From Caballeronia terrestris (GTDB lineage Bacteria > Pseudomonadota > Gammaproteobacteria > Burkholderiales > Burkholderiaceae), in the NCBI RefSeq assembly GCF_001544515.1, contig NZ_FCOL02000006.1, positions 62,001 to 126,000 on the forward strand: a stretch of 64,000 nucleotides of DNA. Direction: 5' to 3'. Below the pieces are notes generated by a model. The model did not search any database and was not told the origin of the DNA. It was given only the letters and a program-made list of their open reading frames with translations. The translations under genes were made by a program, and so were the position numbers. How positions within the stretch are numbered: position 1 is the stretch's first letter; each line of letters begins with the position of its first letter. Below are positions 24,598-33,802 of this stretch, in pieces.

Positions 24598-27465
24598 ATG
24601 AGCGACAGCACGCTTGCGAAGAGCTTCGAGCCCCAGAACATCGAGTCCCAGTGGGGCCCGGAATGGGAAAAACGCGGTTATGCCGCCCCGGCCTTCGCTC
24701 CGGGCGCGAAGAATTTCTCGATCCAGCTCCCGCCGCCGAACGTCACCGGCACGCTGCACATGGGCCACGCGTTCAACCAGACCATCATGGATGGCCTCAC
24801 GCGCTACCACCGCATGCTCGGCGACAACACGTTGTGGGTCCCGGGGACGGATCATGCGGGCATCGCGACGCAGATCGTCGTGGAACGTCAGCTCGATGCG
24901 CAGGGAATTTCGCGCCACGATCTCGGCCGTGAAGAGTTTTTGAAGCGCGTGTGGGCGTGGAAGCAGGAATCCGGCTCGACCATCACGAATCAGGTCCGGC
25001 GCCTGGGCGCGTCGATCGACTGGCCGCGCGAATATTTCACGATGGACGACAAGATGTCGCTCGCCGTGCGCGACGTGTTCGTCACGCTCTACAAGCAGGG
25101 CCTGATCTATCGCGGCAAGCGGCTCGTGAACTGGGACCCGGTCCTGGGCACGGCGGTGTCCGACCTCGAAGTGGTCAGCGAGGAGGAAAACGGCAGCCTG
25201 TGGCACATCAAGTACCCGCTGCCGGACGGCTCGGGCCATCTGACGGTCGCAACCACGCGCCCCGAAACCATGCTCGGCGACGTCGCCCTGATGGTGCATC
25301 CGGAAGACGAGCGTTACGCGGCCCTCATCGGCAAGACGGTCACGCTGCCGCTGTGCGACCGCGACATCCCGATCATCGCGGACGATTACGTCGATCGCGA
25401 GTTCGGCACGGGCGTCGTGAAAGTCACGCCCGCGCACGATTTCAACGACTATCAGGTCGGTCAGCGCCACAAGCTGCCGCAGATCGAAATCCTCACGCTC
25501 GACGCGAAAATCAACGATAACGCGCCCGAAAAGTATCGCGGCATGGACCGCTTCGATGCGCGCAAGCTCGTGGTCGCGGACCTGGAAGCGCTCGGCCTGC
25601 TCGATTCCGTCAAGCCGCACAAGCTGATGGTGCCGCGCGGCGACCGCACGGGCGTCGTGATCGAACCGATGCTCACGGACCAGTGGTTCGTCGCGATGAG
25701 CAAGCCGGCGCCAGAAGGCACGTTCAATCCGGGCAAGTCGATCGCGCAAACGGCGCTCGACGTCGTGAAGAACGGCGAAATCAGGTTCGTGCCCGAAAAC
25801 TGGATGACGACCTACTATCAGTGGCTCGAAAACATCCAGGACTGGTGCATTTCGCGCCAGCTCTGGTGGGGCCACCAGATTCCGGCGTGGTACGGCGAGA
25901 ACGGCGAGATTTTCGTCGCGAAGACGGAAGACGAGGCGCGCGCCGAAGCGCAATCGCAAGGCTATACCGGCGCGCTCCGGCGCGACGACGATGTGCTCGA
26001 CACCTGGTTCTCGTCGGCGCTCGTGCCCTTTTCGTCGCTCGGCTGGCCCAATGAGACGAAGGAATTGCAGGCGTTCCTGCCGTCGTCGGTGTTGGTGACC
26101 GGCTTCGACATCATCTTCTTCTGGGTCGCGCGCATGGTCATGATGACCACGCATTTCACCGGAAAAGTGCCGTTTCACACCGTCTACGTGCACGGCCTCG
26201 TGCGCGACGCGGAAGGCCAGAAGATGTCGAAGAGCAAGGGCAACACGCTAGATCCGATCGATATCGTCGATGGCATCGCGCTCGACGAACTCGTCAAAAA
26301 GCGCACCACCGGCCTCATGAATCCGAAGCAGGCCGCGCAAATCGAAAAGAAGACGCGCAAGGAATTCCCCGACGGCATTCCGGCGTTCGGCACCGACGCG
26401 CTGCGCTTCACGATGGCGTCGATGGCAACGCTCGGTCGCAACGTGAATTTTGATCTGGCACGCTGCGAGGGGTATCGCAATTTCTGCAACAAGCTCTGGA
26501 ACGCGACGCGCTTCGTGCTGATGAACACCGAAGGCCACGATTGCGGCTTTTCCAAACCCGGCGCGTGCGAGCCGGGCGACTGCGGCCCCGGTGGCTACAC
26601 GGACTATTCGCCCGCCGACTTCTGGATCGTGTCGCTGTTGCAGCGCGTGGAGACCGAGGTCGAGAAAGGCTTCGCGGATTACCGTTTCGACAACGTCGCG
26701 AGCACGATCTATAAATTCGTGTGGGACGAATACTGCGACTGGTATCTCGAACTCGCGAAGGTGCAGATCCAGAACGGCACGCCGGAGCAGCAGCGCGCCA
26801 CGCGCCGCACGCTGTTGCGCGTGCTCGAAACAGTGCTGCGTCTGGCGCATCCGGTGATTCCGTTCATCACCGAGGCGCTCTGGCAGAAGGTCGCGCCGCT
26901 CACGGATGCGTGGCCCGAGGGCGCGAAGGAAGGCGAGGCGTCGATCATGGTGCAGCGCTATCCGCACGCGCAGGCAGAAAAGATCGACGAATCGTCCGAA
27001 CAGTGGGCCGCCGAACTGAAGGCCGTGATCGATGCGTGCCGTAATTTGCGCGGAGAGATGAATTTGTCGCCAGCGGTGAAGGTGCCGATGCTCGCCACCG
27101 GCGACGCCGCGCGTCTCACGACGTTCGCGCCTTACCTGCAGGCGCTTGCGCGGCTCTCGGACGTTCAGATCATCGCCGACGAAGCCACGCTCGACGCGCA
27201 GGCGCACGGCGCGCCGGTCGCGATCATCGGGTCGAGCAAGCTGGTGCTGAAGGTGGAAATCGACGTCGCGGCGGAGCGCGAGCGGTTGTCGAAGGAAGTC
27301 GAACGGCTCGCAAGTGAAGTTTTCAAATGTAACGCCAAGCTTGGAAATGAGAGTTTTGTTTCAAAAGCGCCGGCTGCTGTCGTGGATCAAGAGCGAAAAA
27401 GGCTGGCAGAATACGAATCGACCATCGAGAAGCTCCAGGCGCAATTATTGCGTCTTCCCGCCTAA
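24598..27465 (+). CDS. valS: Valyl-tRNA synthetase
   Basis: A 955-residue class I aminoacyl-tRNA synthetase charging tRNA-Val. The HIGH motif is HMGH (54-57) in [16 protein letters not shown], and the KMSKS motif starts at K542. Between them lies the CP1 editing domain with [10 protein letters not shown]; the anticodon-binding domain and a C-terminal coiled coil (ending [16 protein letters not shown]) follow. The start at 24598 gives the family length; an earlier in-frame ATG at 24550 lies inside the -10 element. The insertion [15 protein letters not shown] near residue 660 is Gly/Cys-rich and lineage-specific. Confidence 0.96.
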   Translation: MSDSTLAKSFEPQNIESQWGPEWEKRGYAAPAFAPGAKNFSIQLPPPNVTGTLHMGHAFNQTIMDGLTRYHRMLGDNTLWVPGTDHAGIATQIVVERQLDAQGISRHDLGREEFLKRVWAWKQESGSTITNQVRRLGASIDWPREYFTMDDKMSLAVRDVFVTLYKQGLIYRGKRLVNWDPVLGTAVSDLEVVSEEENGSLWHIKYPLPDGSGHLTVATTRPETMLGDVALMVHPEDERYAALIGKTVTLPLCDRDIPIIADDYVDREFGTGVVKVTPAHDFNDYQVGQRHKLPQIEILTLDAKINDNAPEKYRGMDRFDARKLVVADLEALGLLDSVKPHKLMVPRGDRTGVVIEPMLTDQWFVAMSKPAPEGTFNPGKSIAQTALDVVKNGEIRFVPENWMTTYYQWLENIQDWCISRQLWWGHQIPAWYGENGEIFVAKTEDEARAEAQSQGYTGALRRDDDVLDTWFSSALVPFSSLGWPNETKELQAFLPSSVLVTGFDIIFFWVARMVMMTTHFTGKVPFHTVYVHGLVRDAEGQKMSKSKGNTLDPIDIVDGIALDELVKKRTTGLMNPKQAAQIEKKTRKEFPDGIPAFGTDALRFTMASMATLGRNVNFDLARCEGYRNFCNKLWNATRFVLMNTEGHDCGFSKPGACEPGDCGPGGYTDYSPADFWIVSLLQRVETEVEKGFADYRFDNVASTIYKFVWDEYCDWYLELAKVQIQNGTPEQQRATRRTLLRVLETVLRLAHPVIPFITEALWQKVAPLTDAWPEGAKEGEASIMVQRYPHAQAEKIDESSEQWAAELKAVIDACRNLRGEMNLSPAVKVPMLATGDAARLTTFAPYLQALARLSDVQIIADEATLDAQAHGAPVAIIGSSKLVLKVEIDVAAERERLSKEVERLASEVFKCNAKLGNESFVSKAPAAVVDQERKRLAEYESTIEKLQAQLLRLPA

Positions 27466-27530
27466 TCGAGCGCAGACTTACCGACATTGCTCGACGTTTC
27501 AAACACGAATTAGAGGATCAGGGTCATCAC

Positions 27531-28412
27531 ATGCTAAAAGTTACTAAAGCGGTTTTTCCCGTTGCAGGTCTCGGCACCCGGTTCCTCCCCGCGACCAAGG
27601 CAAGCCCGAAGGAAATGCTGCCGGTCGTCGACAAGCCGCTGATTCAATACGCGGTGGAAGAAGCGATGGCCGCAGGCATCACCGAAATGATCTTCGTCAC
27701 GGGCCGCAGCAAGCGCGCGATCGAAGATCACTTCGACAAGTCGTATGAAATCGAAGCCGAGCTCGAAGCGCGCGGCAAGGACAAGCTGCTGGAACTCGTG
27801 CGCAGCATCAAGCCGAGCCACGTCGACTGCTTCTATGTGCGTCAGGCCGAAGCGCTGGGCCTCGGCCACGCGGTGCTGTGCGCCGAGAAGCTCGTCGGCG
27901 ACAACCCGTTCGCCGTGATCCTCGCGGACGACTTGCTGTACGGCAAGCCGCCCGTGATGACGCAGATGATCGAAGTCTTCGATCACTATCACAGCTCGGT
28001 GATCGGCGTCGAAGAGATTCCGGCGCAGGACTCGAAGTCCTACGGCGTGATCGACGGCAAGGAATGGGAAAGCAATATTTTCAAGCTGGCCGGTATCGTC
28101 GAGAAGCCGGAACCGGCGGTGGCGCCGTCGAACCTGGGCGTGGTCGGGCGTTATGTGCTGAAGCCGCGCATTTTCGACCACATCCGCGCGCTGAAGCCGG
28201 GCGCGGGCGGTGAATTCCAGCTTACCGACGCGATCCAGTCGCTCCTCGCCGACGAGCAAGTGCTCGCGTACAAGTACCACGGCACGCGTTTCGACTGCGG
28301 CAGCAAGCTCGGCTATCTGAAGGCGACGGTGGAATTCGCGCTGCGCCATCCGGAAGTCGCGGCCGATTTCGAGGAGTATCTGAAGACGCGTTCGCCGATT
28401 CTCGAAGGCTGA
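27531..28412 (+). CDS. galU: UTP-glucose-1-phosphate uridylyltransferase
   Basis: A 293-residue nucleotidyltransferase making UDP-glucose for envelope polysaccharides and trehalose. The N-terminal nucleotide-binding signature GLGTRFLPATKASPKEMLP spans residues 13-31, with further family blocks QAEALGLGHAVL, LADDLL and GVIDGKEW, and the sugar-binding EKP. It lies 65 bp downstream of valS with its own spacing and ends at a clear terminator. Confidence 0.95.
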   Translation: MLKVTKAVFPVAGLGTRFLPATKASPKEMLPVVDKPLIQYAVEEAMAAGITEMIFVTGRSKRAIEDHFDKSYEIEAELEARGKDKLLELVRSIKPSHVDCFYVRQAEALGLGHAVLCAEKLVGDNPFAVILADDLLYGKPPVMTQMIEVFDHYHSSVIGVEEIPAQDSKSYGVIDGKEWESNIFKLAGIVEKPEPAVAPSNLGVVGRYVLKPRIFDHIRALKPGAGGEFQLTDAIQSLLADEQVLAYKYHGTRFDCGSKLGYLKATVEFALRHPEVAADFEEYLKTRSPILEG

Positions 28413-28435
28413 TTGCGTTAGATTCGGTTCGAAAA

Positions 28436-28465
28436 AAATGCCCGCGATGCGAATCGCGGGCATTT
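28436..28465. terminator. Terminator between galU and the tusA-like gene
   Basis: AAATGCCCGCGAT (28436-28448) pairs with ATCGCGGGCATTT (28453-28465) around a GCGA tetraloop, preceded by an A-run and followed by a short T tract. It can serve both convergent genes. Confidence 0.87.
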
Positions 28466-28490
28466 CCGTTTTCAGGCTTTCAAAATCGCT

Positions 28491-28718
28491 TCAGCGGCGG
28501 CGCATCAGAAAAACAAACGTCTTGTCCTGCGCCGTCGATTCGACGATTTCGTTGCCGGTCTGTTTGGCGAATGCGGCGAAATCGCGTTGCGAACCCGGAT
28601 CGGTTGCCAGGACTTTCAGGATCTGGCCGCTTTCCATGTCCGCGAGGGCTTTTTTCGCCCGCAAGATGGGCAGCGGGCAGTTGAGCCCGCGCGCATCGAC
28701 TTCCTTGTGAACTTGCAT
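28491..28718 (-). CDS. TusA-family sulfur carrier protein
   Basis: A 75-residue protein of the TusA/SirA fold that relays persulfide sulfur, for example to tRNA thiolation or molybdenum-cofactor pathways. The catalytic Cys14 sits in the conserved NCPLPILRAKKAL helix (CPxP motif), and the C-terminus is a beta strand (TFVFLMRRR). Single gene, convergent with galU. Which pathway it feeds is not evident from the neighbourhood. Confidence 0.9.
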   Translation of the reverse strand: MQVHKEVDARGLNCPLPILRAKKALADMESGQILKVLATDPGSQRDFAAFAKQTGNEIVESTAQDKTFVFLMRRR

Positions 28719-28767
28719 CGGGTGAGCCTTGGTTTTGCTTGTTGCCTAAAATCGGAGCCTTCCGATT

Positions 28768-29802
28768 CTACCGCAGCGCCTGCAGGTTCACCGGTTGCCC
28801 GCTCTCGAACGCCTCCCGCAATGCGATGCCGATCCGCGTCGCCTCGCGCGCGTCCGCGAGCGTGAGCCCGGTCGGCGCCCCGCCCCGCAACGCATCGACG
28901 AACGCGCGCGCCTCGTGCAGGAACGCTTCTTCGAAACGCTCGAAGAACGTCGGCGTGCATTCGTTGCGCACGCCTGAAGCATCGGCGATTTCCACGCGAT
29001 TCGCCCGCGCGTTGCGCCCCACCGCGAGCATGCCGCCCGTGCCGATCACCTCCGTCTGCGTGTCGTGGCCGTGCGCCATCGTCCGCGACGCGTAGAACAC
29101 CGCGAGCCGCCCGTCCTCGAATTCGCAGATGCCCACGCCGTTGTCGATGTCGCCGCATTCGCGCAGGCCTTCGTGGATCGCGATCGTGCCGCTCGCGAAG
29201 ACGCGTTTCGGCTTCGGATTGCCGAGCAGCCACCGCGCGAGATCGATGTCGTGGACGCTGCAATCGAGGAAAAGCCCGCCTGAAGTCGGCGCGAAACGCA
29301 CGAAGAAGCCGTCGGGGTCGTTCTTGTCGCAGGTTTGCGAGCGCACCATGAACGGCCGGCCGATCGCGCCCTTTACGACTTTTTCGAAAGCATCGCGATA
29401 ACTTGGATCGAAACGGCGCACGAAGCCGATCATCACCTGCAATTCCGGCCGGCGCGCGCTTTCTTCTATCACGCGGTCGCATTCGTCGAGATCGAGCGAC
29501 AGCGGCTTTTCGCAGAACACGTGCTTGCCCGCACGCAACGCGGCGATGATCTGCGCCGGATGCAGCGACGTCGGCGTGACGAGCCAGACGGCGTCGATCG
29601 ATTTGTCGGCGAGCAAGGTATCGTAGCTGTCGTAGATCGCGAGTTCCGGCAGATTCGCGCGCGCCCACTCGCGCTCCTCGGCGACCGGGCTGAACGCCGC
29701 GGCGAGCGTCGCGCCCGGTACGCGCAACGCGAGGTTTTCCGCATGCCGGCGCCCCAGCCGCCCCAGCCCGACGATCCCGACTCTCACCGGCGGCGCGCTC
29801 AT
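28768..29802 (-). CDS. Gfo/Idh/MocA-family dehydrogenase, likely inositol-related
   Basis: A 344-residue NAD(P)-dependent oxidoreductase: Rossmann motif GIVGLGRLGRRHAEN at residues 9-23, FCEKPLSLD with the catalytic-type EKP near residue 98, and a C-terminal alpha/beta domain containing CSVHDIDLARWLLG. It closely resembles scyllo- or myo-inositol dehydrogenases. The start ATG 29802 overlaps the iolG stop (ATGA), so it is the distal gene of an iolR-iolG operon. It probably handles an inositol stereoisomer; substrate and direction are inferred only from context. Confidence 0.85.
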   Translation of the reverse strand: MSAPPVRVGIVGLGRLGRRHAENLALRVPGATLAAAFSPVAEEREWARANLPELAIYDSYDTLLADKSIDAVWLVTPTSLHPAQIIAALRAGKHVFCEKPLSLDLDECDRVIEESARRPELQVMIGFVRRFDPSYRDAFEKVVKGAIGRPFMVRSQTCDKNDPDGFFVRFAPTSGGLFLDCSVHDIDLARWLLGNPKPKRVFASGTIAIHEGLRECGDIDNGVGICEFEDGRLAVFYASRTMAHGHDTQTEVIGTGGMLAVGRNARANRVEIADASGVRNECTPTFFERFEEAFLHEARAFVDALRGGAPTGLTLADAREATRIGIALREAFESGQPVNLQALR

Positions 29803-30803
29803 GCGACCTTCTCCCCGAGCTTGACGACGCGCCCTTCGCGCCACGAAAGCGTCGCGGCTTCGGCAAGTTCCAGCGCTTTCAGGCCGTCCGCGACGGTCGT
29901 GCGCACGGGCTTCCCTTCGCTCACTGCTTCGAAGAAATGCGCGATTTCGAGCGCGTACGCCGCGCGATAGCGTTCGAGGAAGAACGCCTCGGGCACGTCG
30001 CTGGATACGGCCGTTTTCGAGTACGCGGTGACTTCGGTCGGCCGCACGTTGCCCGCCTGCAGCATCCCGGCGCTGCCGAGCAATTCGAAGCGCTGGTCGT
30101 AGCCGTACGCCGCGCGCCGCGCCGTGTTGATCTGGCACAGTCGCCCGCGCTTCGTGCGGATCGTGACAGCCGTCGAGTCGATGTCGCCCGCGTCGGCGAT
30201 CGCCGGGTCGGAGAGGCAACTGCCGGTGGCGTGCAGCGTGTCGGCTTCGTCGTCGAGCATCCAGCGGAAGATATCGAAATCGTGGATCAGCATGTCCTTG
30301 AAAATGCCGCCCGAATGCCGGATGTAGTCCACCGGCGGCGCGCCCGGATCGCGGCTCGTCACGACGAGCATCTCCGGCTCGCCGATCTCGCCCGCCTCGA
30401 CGCGCGCCTTCAATGCCGAGAACGTCGGATCGAAGCGCCGCTGAAAGCCGATCATGCACACGACACCCGCCTTCGCGACCGCATCGGCGCAGGCGCGCGC
30501 GCGCTCGACCGTGAGATCGACCGGCTTTTCGCAGAACACATGCTTGCCCGCTGCCGCCGATTGCAGGATCAGGCCGGCGTGTGTATCGGTGCTCGAACAC
30601 ACGACCGTCGCGCCGATCGACGCATCGCCCATCGCGCCGTCGATGTCCGCGACTTGCGCGCCGTGAAGCGCTGCGAGCGCGGAGGCCGCGTCGCGGTTCA
30701 CATCGACGACGTACTTAAGCCGCACGCCCGGCTGCCGCGCGAGATTCGCTGCGTGAATCCTGCCGATGCGTCCCGCCCCAAAAACCGCCACATCAATCGT
30801 CAT
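29799..30803 (-). CDS. iolG: Inositol 2-dehydrogenase
   Basis: A 334-residue Gfo/Idh/MocA enzyme that oxidises myo-inositol to 2-keto-myo-inositol, the first catabolic step. Rossmann motif VFGAGRIGRIHAANL, FCEKPVDL with the catalytic Lys, and SGGIFKDMLIHDFD, whose His/Asp are substrate-site residues, are all present. ATG 30803 is preferred; a GTG two codons upstream (30809) sits at better distance from AAGGAG and is an alternative. The gene start overlaps the 3' end of the RpiR-type regulator gene (stop at 30793), indicating an operon. Confidence 0.91.
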   Translation of the reverse strand: MTIDVAVFGAGRIGRIHAANLARQPGVRLKYVVDVNRDAASALAALHGAQVADIDGAMGDASIGATVVCSSTDTHAGLILQSAAAGKHVFCEKPVDLTVERARACADAVAKAGVVCMIGFQRRFDPTFSALKARVEAGEIGEPEMLVVTSRDPGAPPVDYIRHSGGIFKDMLIHDFDIFRWMLDDEADTLHATGSCLSDPAIADAGDIDSTAVTIRTKRGRLCQINTARRAAYGYDQRFELLGSAGMLQAGNVRPTEVTAYSKTAVSSDVPEAFFLERYRAAYALEIAHFFEAVSEGKPVRTTVADGLKALELAEAATLSWREGRVVKLGEKVA

Positions 30804-31674
30804 AGCCACCTGTCTCCTTGGATTCTTCGACGTTCAGTTCGAGCCGGTACGCGAGCGCGATGAAGAGCGCCTGGCACAGGCAGATGGTGCTCGTGAGCGA
30901 GCGGAACGCGAACGCGCTCCCCTCCTTCACGAACAGATGCGCGCTCGCGTGACGCGCGAGCGGCGAAAGCTGGCTGTCGGTGATCACGAGCGTCTTCGCG
31001 CCGTGATGCTGCGCGGCGCGCACGCAGTACTGCGTCTCCTTGCCGTACGGCGCGAAGCTGATCGCGACGACGACATCGCCCTTCCTCACGCTGCGGATCT
31101 GCTCGCGATACATGCCACCGAATCCCGACACGAGATGCACGCGCTTCGGCGTATGTTGCAGCGCGTAGACGATGTAGCTCGCGACCGCGAACGAGCGCCG
31201 CACGCCGATCACGTAGATGTTTTCCGCTTGCTGCAGCATCTTCACGGCGGCTTCGAAGTGCTCGTCGTCGAGACCGACTTCGAGTTCGTCGAGGCCCGTG
31301 CGGCTCGCCGCGATGAATTCGCGCGCCACCGACACGCCCGACACCTTCCCCGCCTTCTCGTCGATCAGTTTCCGGATGCGCTGCTGGTAGCTCTGCGGCG
31401 AGCCGCTCTGCCCGGCATACGCCTGCTTGAAGACCGCCTGCAAATCGGAGAAACCGGAAAAGCCGAAGCGCTGCGCAAACCGCACGACCGCCGACGGATG
31501 CACGCCGCACGCACTGGCGATATCGCTCGTGCGGTCCATCATCACGTTCGACCGATGCTGCTCGATATACGTCGCGACGCTCTTCAACTGCCGCGGCAAC
31601 GTCTCATAGGCCTCGGTGATCCGCTGCATCAGGTCGTCGACGTTCTGCACGTCCGCGCTCGTTTCTTCCTGCAT
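30793..31674 (-). CDS. iolR: RpiR-family regulator of inositol catabolism
   Basis: A 293-residue repressor-type protein: an N-terminal RpiR helix-turn-helix (about 10-85, including SNVMMDRTSDIASACGVHPS) and a C-terminal SIS sugar-phosphate-binding domain (about 130-270, VIGVRRSFAVASYIVYAL). It is transcribed with iolG and divergently from the inositol transporter. RpiR-type IolR proteins of rhizobia bind GGAA-N6-TTCC, and exactly this pattern lies upstream. ATG 31674 is chosen to start just before the HTH; a frame extension to 31773 would run through the operator region. Confidence 0.88.
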   Translation of the reverse strand: MQEETSADVQNVDDLMQRITEAYETLPRQLKSVATYIEQHRSNVMMDRTSDIASACGVHPSAVVRFAQRFGFSGFSDLQAVFKQAYAGQSGSPQSYQQRIRKLIDEKAGKVSGVSVAREFIAASRTGLDELEVGLDDEHFEAAVKMLQQAENIYVIGVRRSFAVASYIVYALQHTPKRVHLVSGFGGMYREQIRSVRKGDVVVAISFAPYGKETQYCVRAAQHHGAKTLVITDSQLSPLARHASAHLFVKEGSAFAFRSLTSTICLCQALFIALAYRLELNVEESKETGGYDD

Positions 31675-31731
31675 GGGAGACTCTTCTTCGACACGTTCGA
31701 TGCTGCTGATTATAGGGAGCGGATTCACGAA

Positions 31732-31749
31732 ATGGAATGTATTTTCCAT
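31732..31749. promoter_or_regulatory. Candidate IolR operator
   Basis: ATGGAA (31732-31737) and TTCCAT (31744-31749) form a perfect inverted repeat with a 6-bp spacer, i.e. GGAA-N6-TTCC, the form reported for rhizobial IolR. It lies in the gap between iolR (minus) and ibpA (plus), about 58 bp upstream of the iolR ATG. A further half-site TTCCAT at 31768-31773 abuts the ibpA -35. Confidence 0.72.
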
Positions 31750-31772
31750 TTGCCTGACGCTTAAAATTTCCA

Positions 31773-31801
31773 TTGCAGAGCACGCGAACTTGTCCTAATC
31801 T
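31773..31801 (+). promoter_or_regulatory. ibpA promoter
   Basis: TTGCAG (31773-31778) and TAATCT (31796-31801) are 17 nt apart, predicting a transcript start near 31808 and a 5' leader of about 60 nt. The neighbouring TTCCAT half-site suggests control by the RpiR-type regulator. Confidence 0.55.
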
Positions 31802-31867
31802 TGGTCGTGAGCAGCGGCATCGAGATGCGGCGCTCGCTTAAAACAACAACCTGGATAGGTGGAGACA

Positions 31868-32920
31868 ATGAGACTTTGCAAAGGCCGGACCGCGCTTTCC
31901 GCGCTGGTCGCAGCCGCCGCCTTGTGCGGCGCCGCAGCAATGACGTCGACGGCAGCGCTCGCTGCACCCGATGCCAAGTTCGTCCTGATCAGCCATGCGC
32001 CGGATTCCGACTCGTGGTGGAACACCATCAAGAACGCGATCAAGCAGGCCGACGAGGACTTCAACGTCCAGACCGACTATCGCAATCCGCCCAACGGCGA
32101 CATCGCGGACATGTCGCGGCTGATCGAGCAGGCGGCCGCGCGCAATTACGACGGCGTCATCACCACCATCGCCGACTTCGACGTGCTGAAAAGCTCGCTG
32201 AACAAGGTAACGGCGAAGAAGATTCCGCTCGTCACGATCAATTCGGGCACCGAGGAACAGAGCGCGCAGCTCGGCGCGATCATGCACGTCGGGCAGCCGG
32301 AATATGTCGCGGGCAAGGCCGCCGGCGAGAAGGCGAAGGCGGCGGGCGTGAAGTCGTTCCTGTGCGTGAATCACATTGCGACGAACACGGTCTCCTTCGA
32401 CCGCTGCCGCGGCTTCGCGGACGCGCTCGGCGTCGATTACAAGGGTGCGACGCTCGACTCAGGGCAGGACCCGACCGAGATCCAGTCGAAGGTCGGCGCG
32501 TACCTGCGCAACCATCCGAACACGGACGCGATCCTCACGCTCGGACCGACGCCCGCCTCGGCGACGCTCAAGACCGTTACGCAGATGGGTCTGCAAAACA
32601 AGATCTACTTCGTGACTTTCGACTTTTCCGACGACATCGCGAAGGCGATCAAGGACGGTACGATCAAGTTCGCGATCGATCAGCAGCCGTACTTGCAGGG
32701 CTATATCCCGGTCGCGGTGCTCGCCATTGTGAAGAAGGACAAGACGACCGATCCGGTGAAGATCCGCCAGATCCTCGAAGCGAATCCGAAGTTCAAGGCG
32801 CGGCTTGAGACCTACGGATTGCAGCCGTCGTACGGGCCGAAGAACATTCGCTCGGGCCCGGGCTTCATCACGAAGGAAAACCTCGACAAGGTCCAGAAGT
32901 ACGCGGGGCAGTATCGCTAG
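31868..32920 (+). CDS. ibpA: Inositol ABC transporter, periplasmic binding protein
   Basis: A 350-residue type I sugar-binding protein with a signal peptide (about 1-32, cut after ALAA). The mature part starts DAKFVLISHAPDSDSWWNTIKN and has the LacI/RbsB-like fold, with substrate-site segments NSGTEEQ and GPTPASATL. It delivers inositol to the membrane permease. ATG 31868 follows GGAGA at about 5 nt; a GTG three codons earlier is possible. In most relatives the permease gene follows directly; here an 880-bp repeat-filled gap intervenes. Confidence 0.9.
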   Translation: MRLCKGRTALSALVAAAALCGAAAMTSTAALAAPDAKFVLISHAPDSDSWWNTIKNAIKQADEDFNVQTDYRNPPNGDIADMSRLIEQAAARNYDGVITTIADFDVLKSSLNKVTAKKIPLVTINSGTEEQSAQLGAIMHVGQPEYVAGKAAGEKAKAAGVKSFLCVNHIATNTVSFDRCRGFADALGVDYKGATLDSGQDPTEIQSKVGAYLRNHPNTDAILTLGPTPASATLKTVTQMGLQNKIYFVTFDFSDDIAKAIKDGTIKFAIDQQPYLQGYIPVAVLAIVKKDKTTDPVKIRQILEANPKFKARLETYGLQPSYGPKNIRSGPGFITKENLDKVQKYAGQYR

Positions 32921-32942
32921 CGCTTTGGGGGGTTGCTCCACG

Positions 32943-33183
32943 CCGTTTGATGCGCTTGGGCTTCCATGGAACTTGCTTTCTTAGCGGTCTATTAGCTCTG
33001 CCCCTGTCCGGGGCGGGACTCACTTTCTTTGCTGCTGCAAAGAAAGTAAGCAAAGAAAGCAGCTTCCAACCGCCAAAGCAAACAAACCCTTACTCGCATA
33101 AAAACGGATTGGCGCTGGAGAGTAAGTGTCGCCCTCATGGTGGAACCGGGCTTGGCTCGCGGACCCACTGTGGCAACTCGCAG
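32943..33183 (+). repeat. Left arm of a large inverted repeat element
   Basis: About 240 bp that recur in inverted orientation at 33388-33627. It begins CCGTTTGATGCGCT, matching its counterpart at the far end for 14 bp, and contains two internal hairpins: CCCC/GGGG (33001-33013) and an 11-bp stem ACTTTCTTTGC / GCAAAGAAAGT (33022-33047). A run of about 80 bp (32985-33064) is essentially identical between arms. Open frames across it (LPLSGAGLTFFAAAKK-type peptides) are by-products of the repeat. Confidence 0.88.
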
Positions 33184-33387
33184 TACACCGGACAGGTGCA
33201 GCAGTCATACATCCGTCCTCGCGCTACGCGCTCAGACGTGGGGTGCGATGGGCAAAGAACACGTTAGGTGGTGAAGCAGAGCAGAGGTCATAGCTCCAAG
33301 CGAGAGCGAAGCAAAAGGTTTTAGTGAACCTCACGTCGGAGCGAAGCGAGGACGGAGCCAAACGGAGCGCATACCACTCAGAGCAAG

Positions 33388-33627
33388 TGCGCGTTGCCAC
33401 AGTGGGTCCGCGAGCCAAGCCCGGTTCCACCGTGAGGGCGACACTTACTCTCCAGCGCCAATCCGTTCTTACGCGAGTGAGGGTTGGTTAGCACTGGCGG
33501 TGGAAAGCTGCTTTCTTTGCTTACTTTCTTTGCAGCAGCAAAGAAAGTGAGTCCCGCCCCGGACAGGGGCAGAGCTAATAGACCGATACCAAGGCAAGTT
33601 CCATCGGAGCACGAGCGCATCAAACGG
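33388..33627 (-). repeat. Right arm of the large inverted repeat element
   Basis: Reverse-complement counterpart of 32943-33183, ending in AGCGCATCAAACGG. The arms are separated by about 205 bp that themselves contain a shorter imperfect inverted repeat (around 33210-33241 and 33329-33357). The whole 32943-33627 segment could fold into one long hairpin or cruciform. No transposase is encoded. Confidence 0.88.
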
Positions 33628-33667
33628 TTTAAACAAACAACCGCCTCAAGCGCCAGCGTCAAACCTT

Positions 33668-33758
33668 GTGCAAAGAAAGTGAGTCCCGCCCCGGACAGGG
33701 GCAGCGCCGCAAGCCGATAACAACACACTTCCACAGAAGCGCATCAAACATCAAACGG
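33668..33758 (-). repeat. Third, partial copy of the same repeat family
   Basis: Same orientation as the right arm. It keeps the ACTTTCTTTGC-side sequence, the CCCC/GGGG hairpin segment and the terminal GCGCATCAAAC (followed by a second ATCAAACGG), but lacks the inner 140 bp. It ends about 45 bp upstream of iatP, whose Shine-Dalgarno AAGGAG is at 33792. Confidence 0.75.
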
Positions 33759-33802
33759 TGTTCAACACCCGAAACACAAACCTCGAGCATCAAGGAGCAA
33801 TC

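Noticed and set aside
32947-33734. Peptide-coding frames on both strands with LPLSGAGLTFFAAAKK-type sequence
   Set aside because: They arise from the inverted repeat arms, occur in mirrored form on both strands and differ in length by repeat decay, so they are repeat by-products rather than genes.
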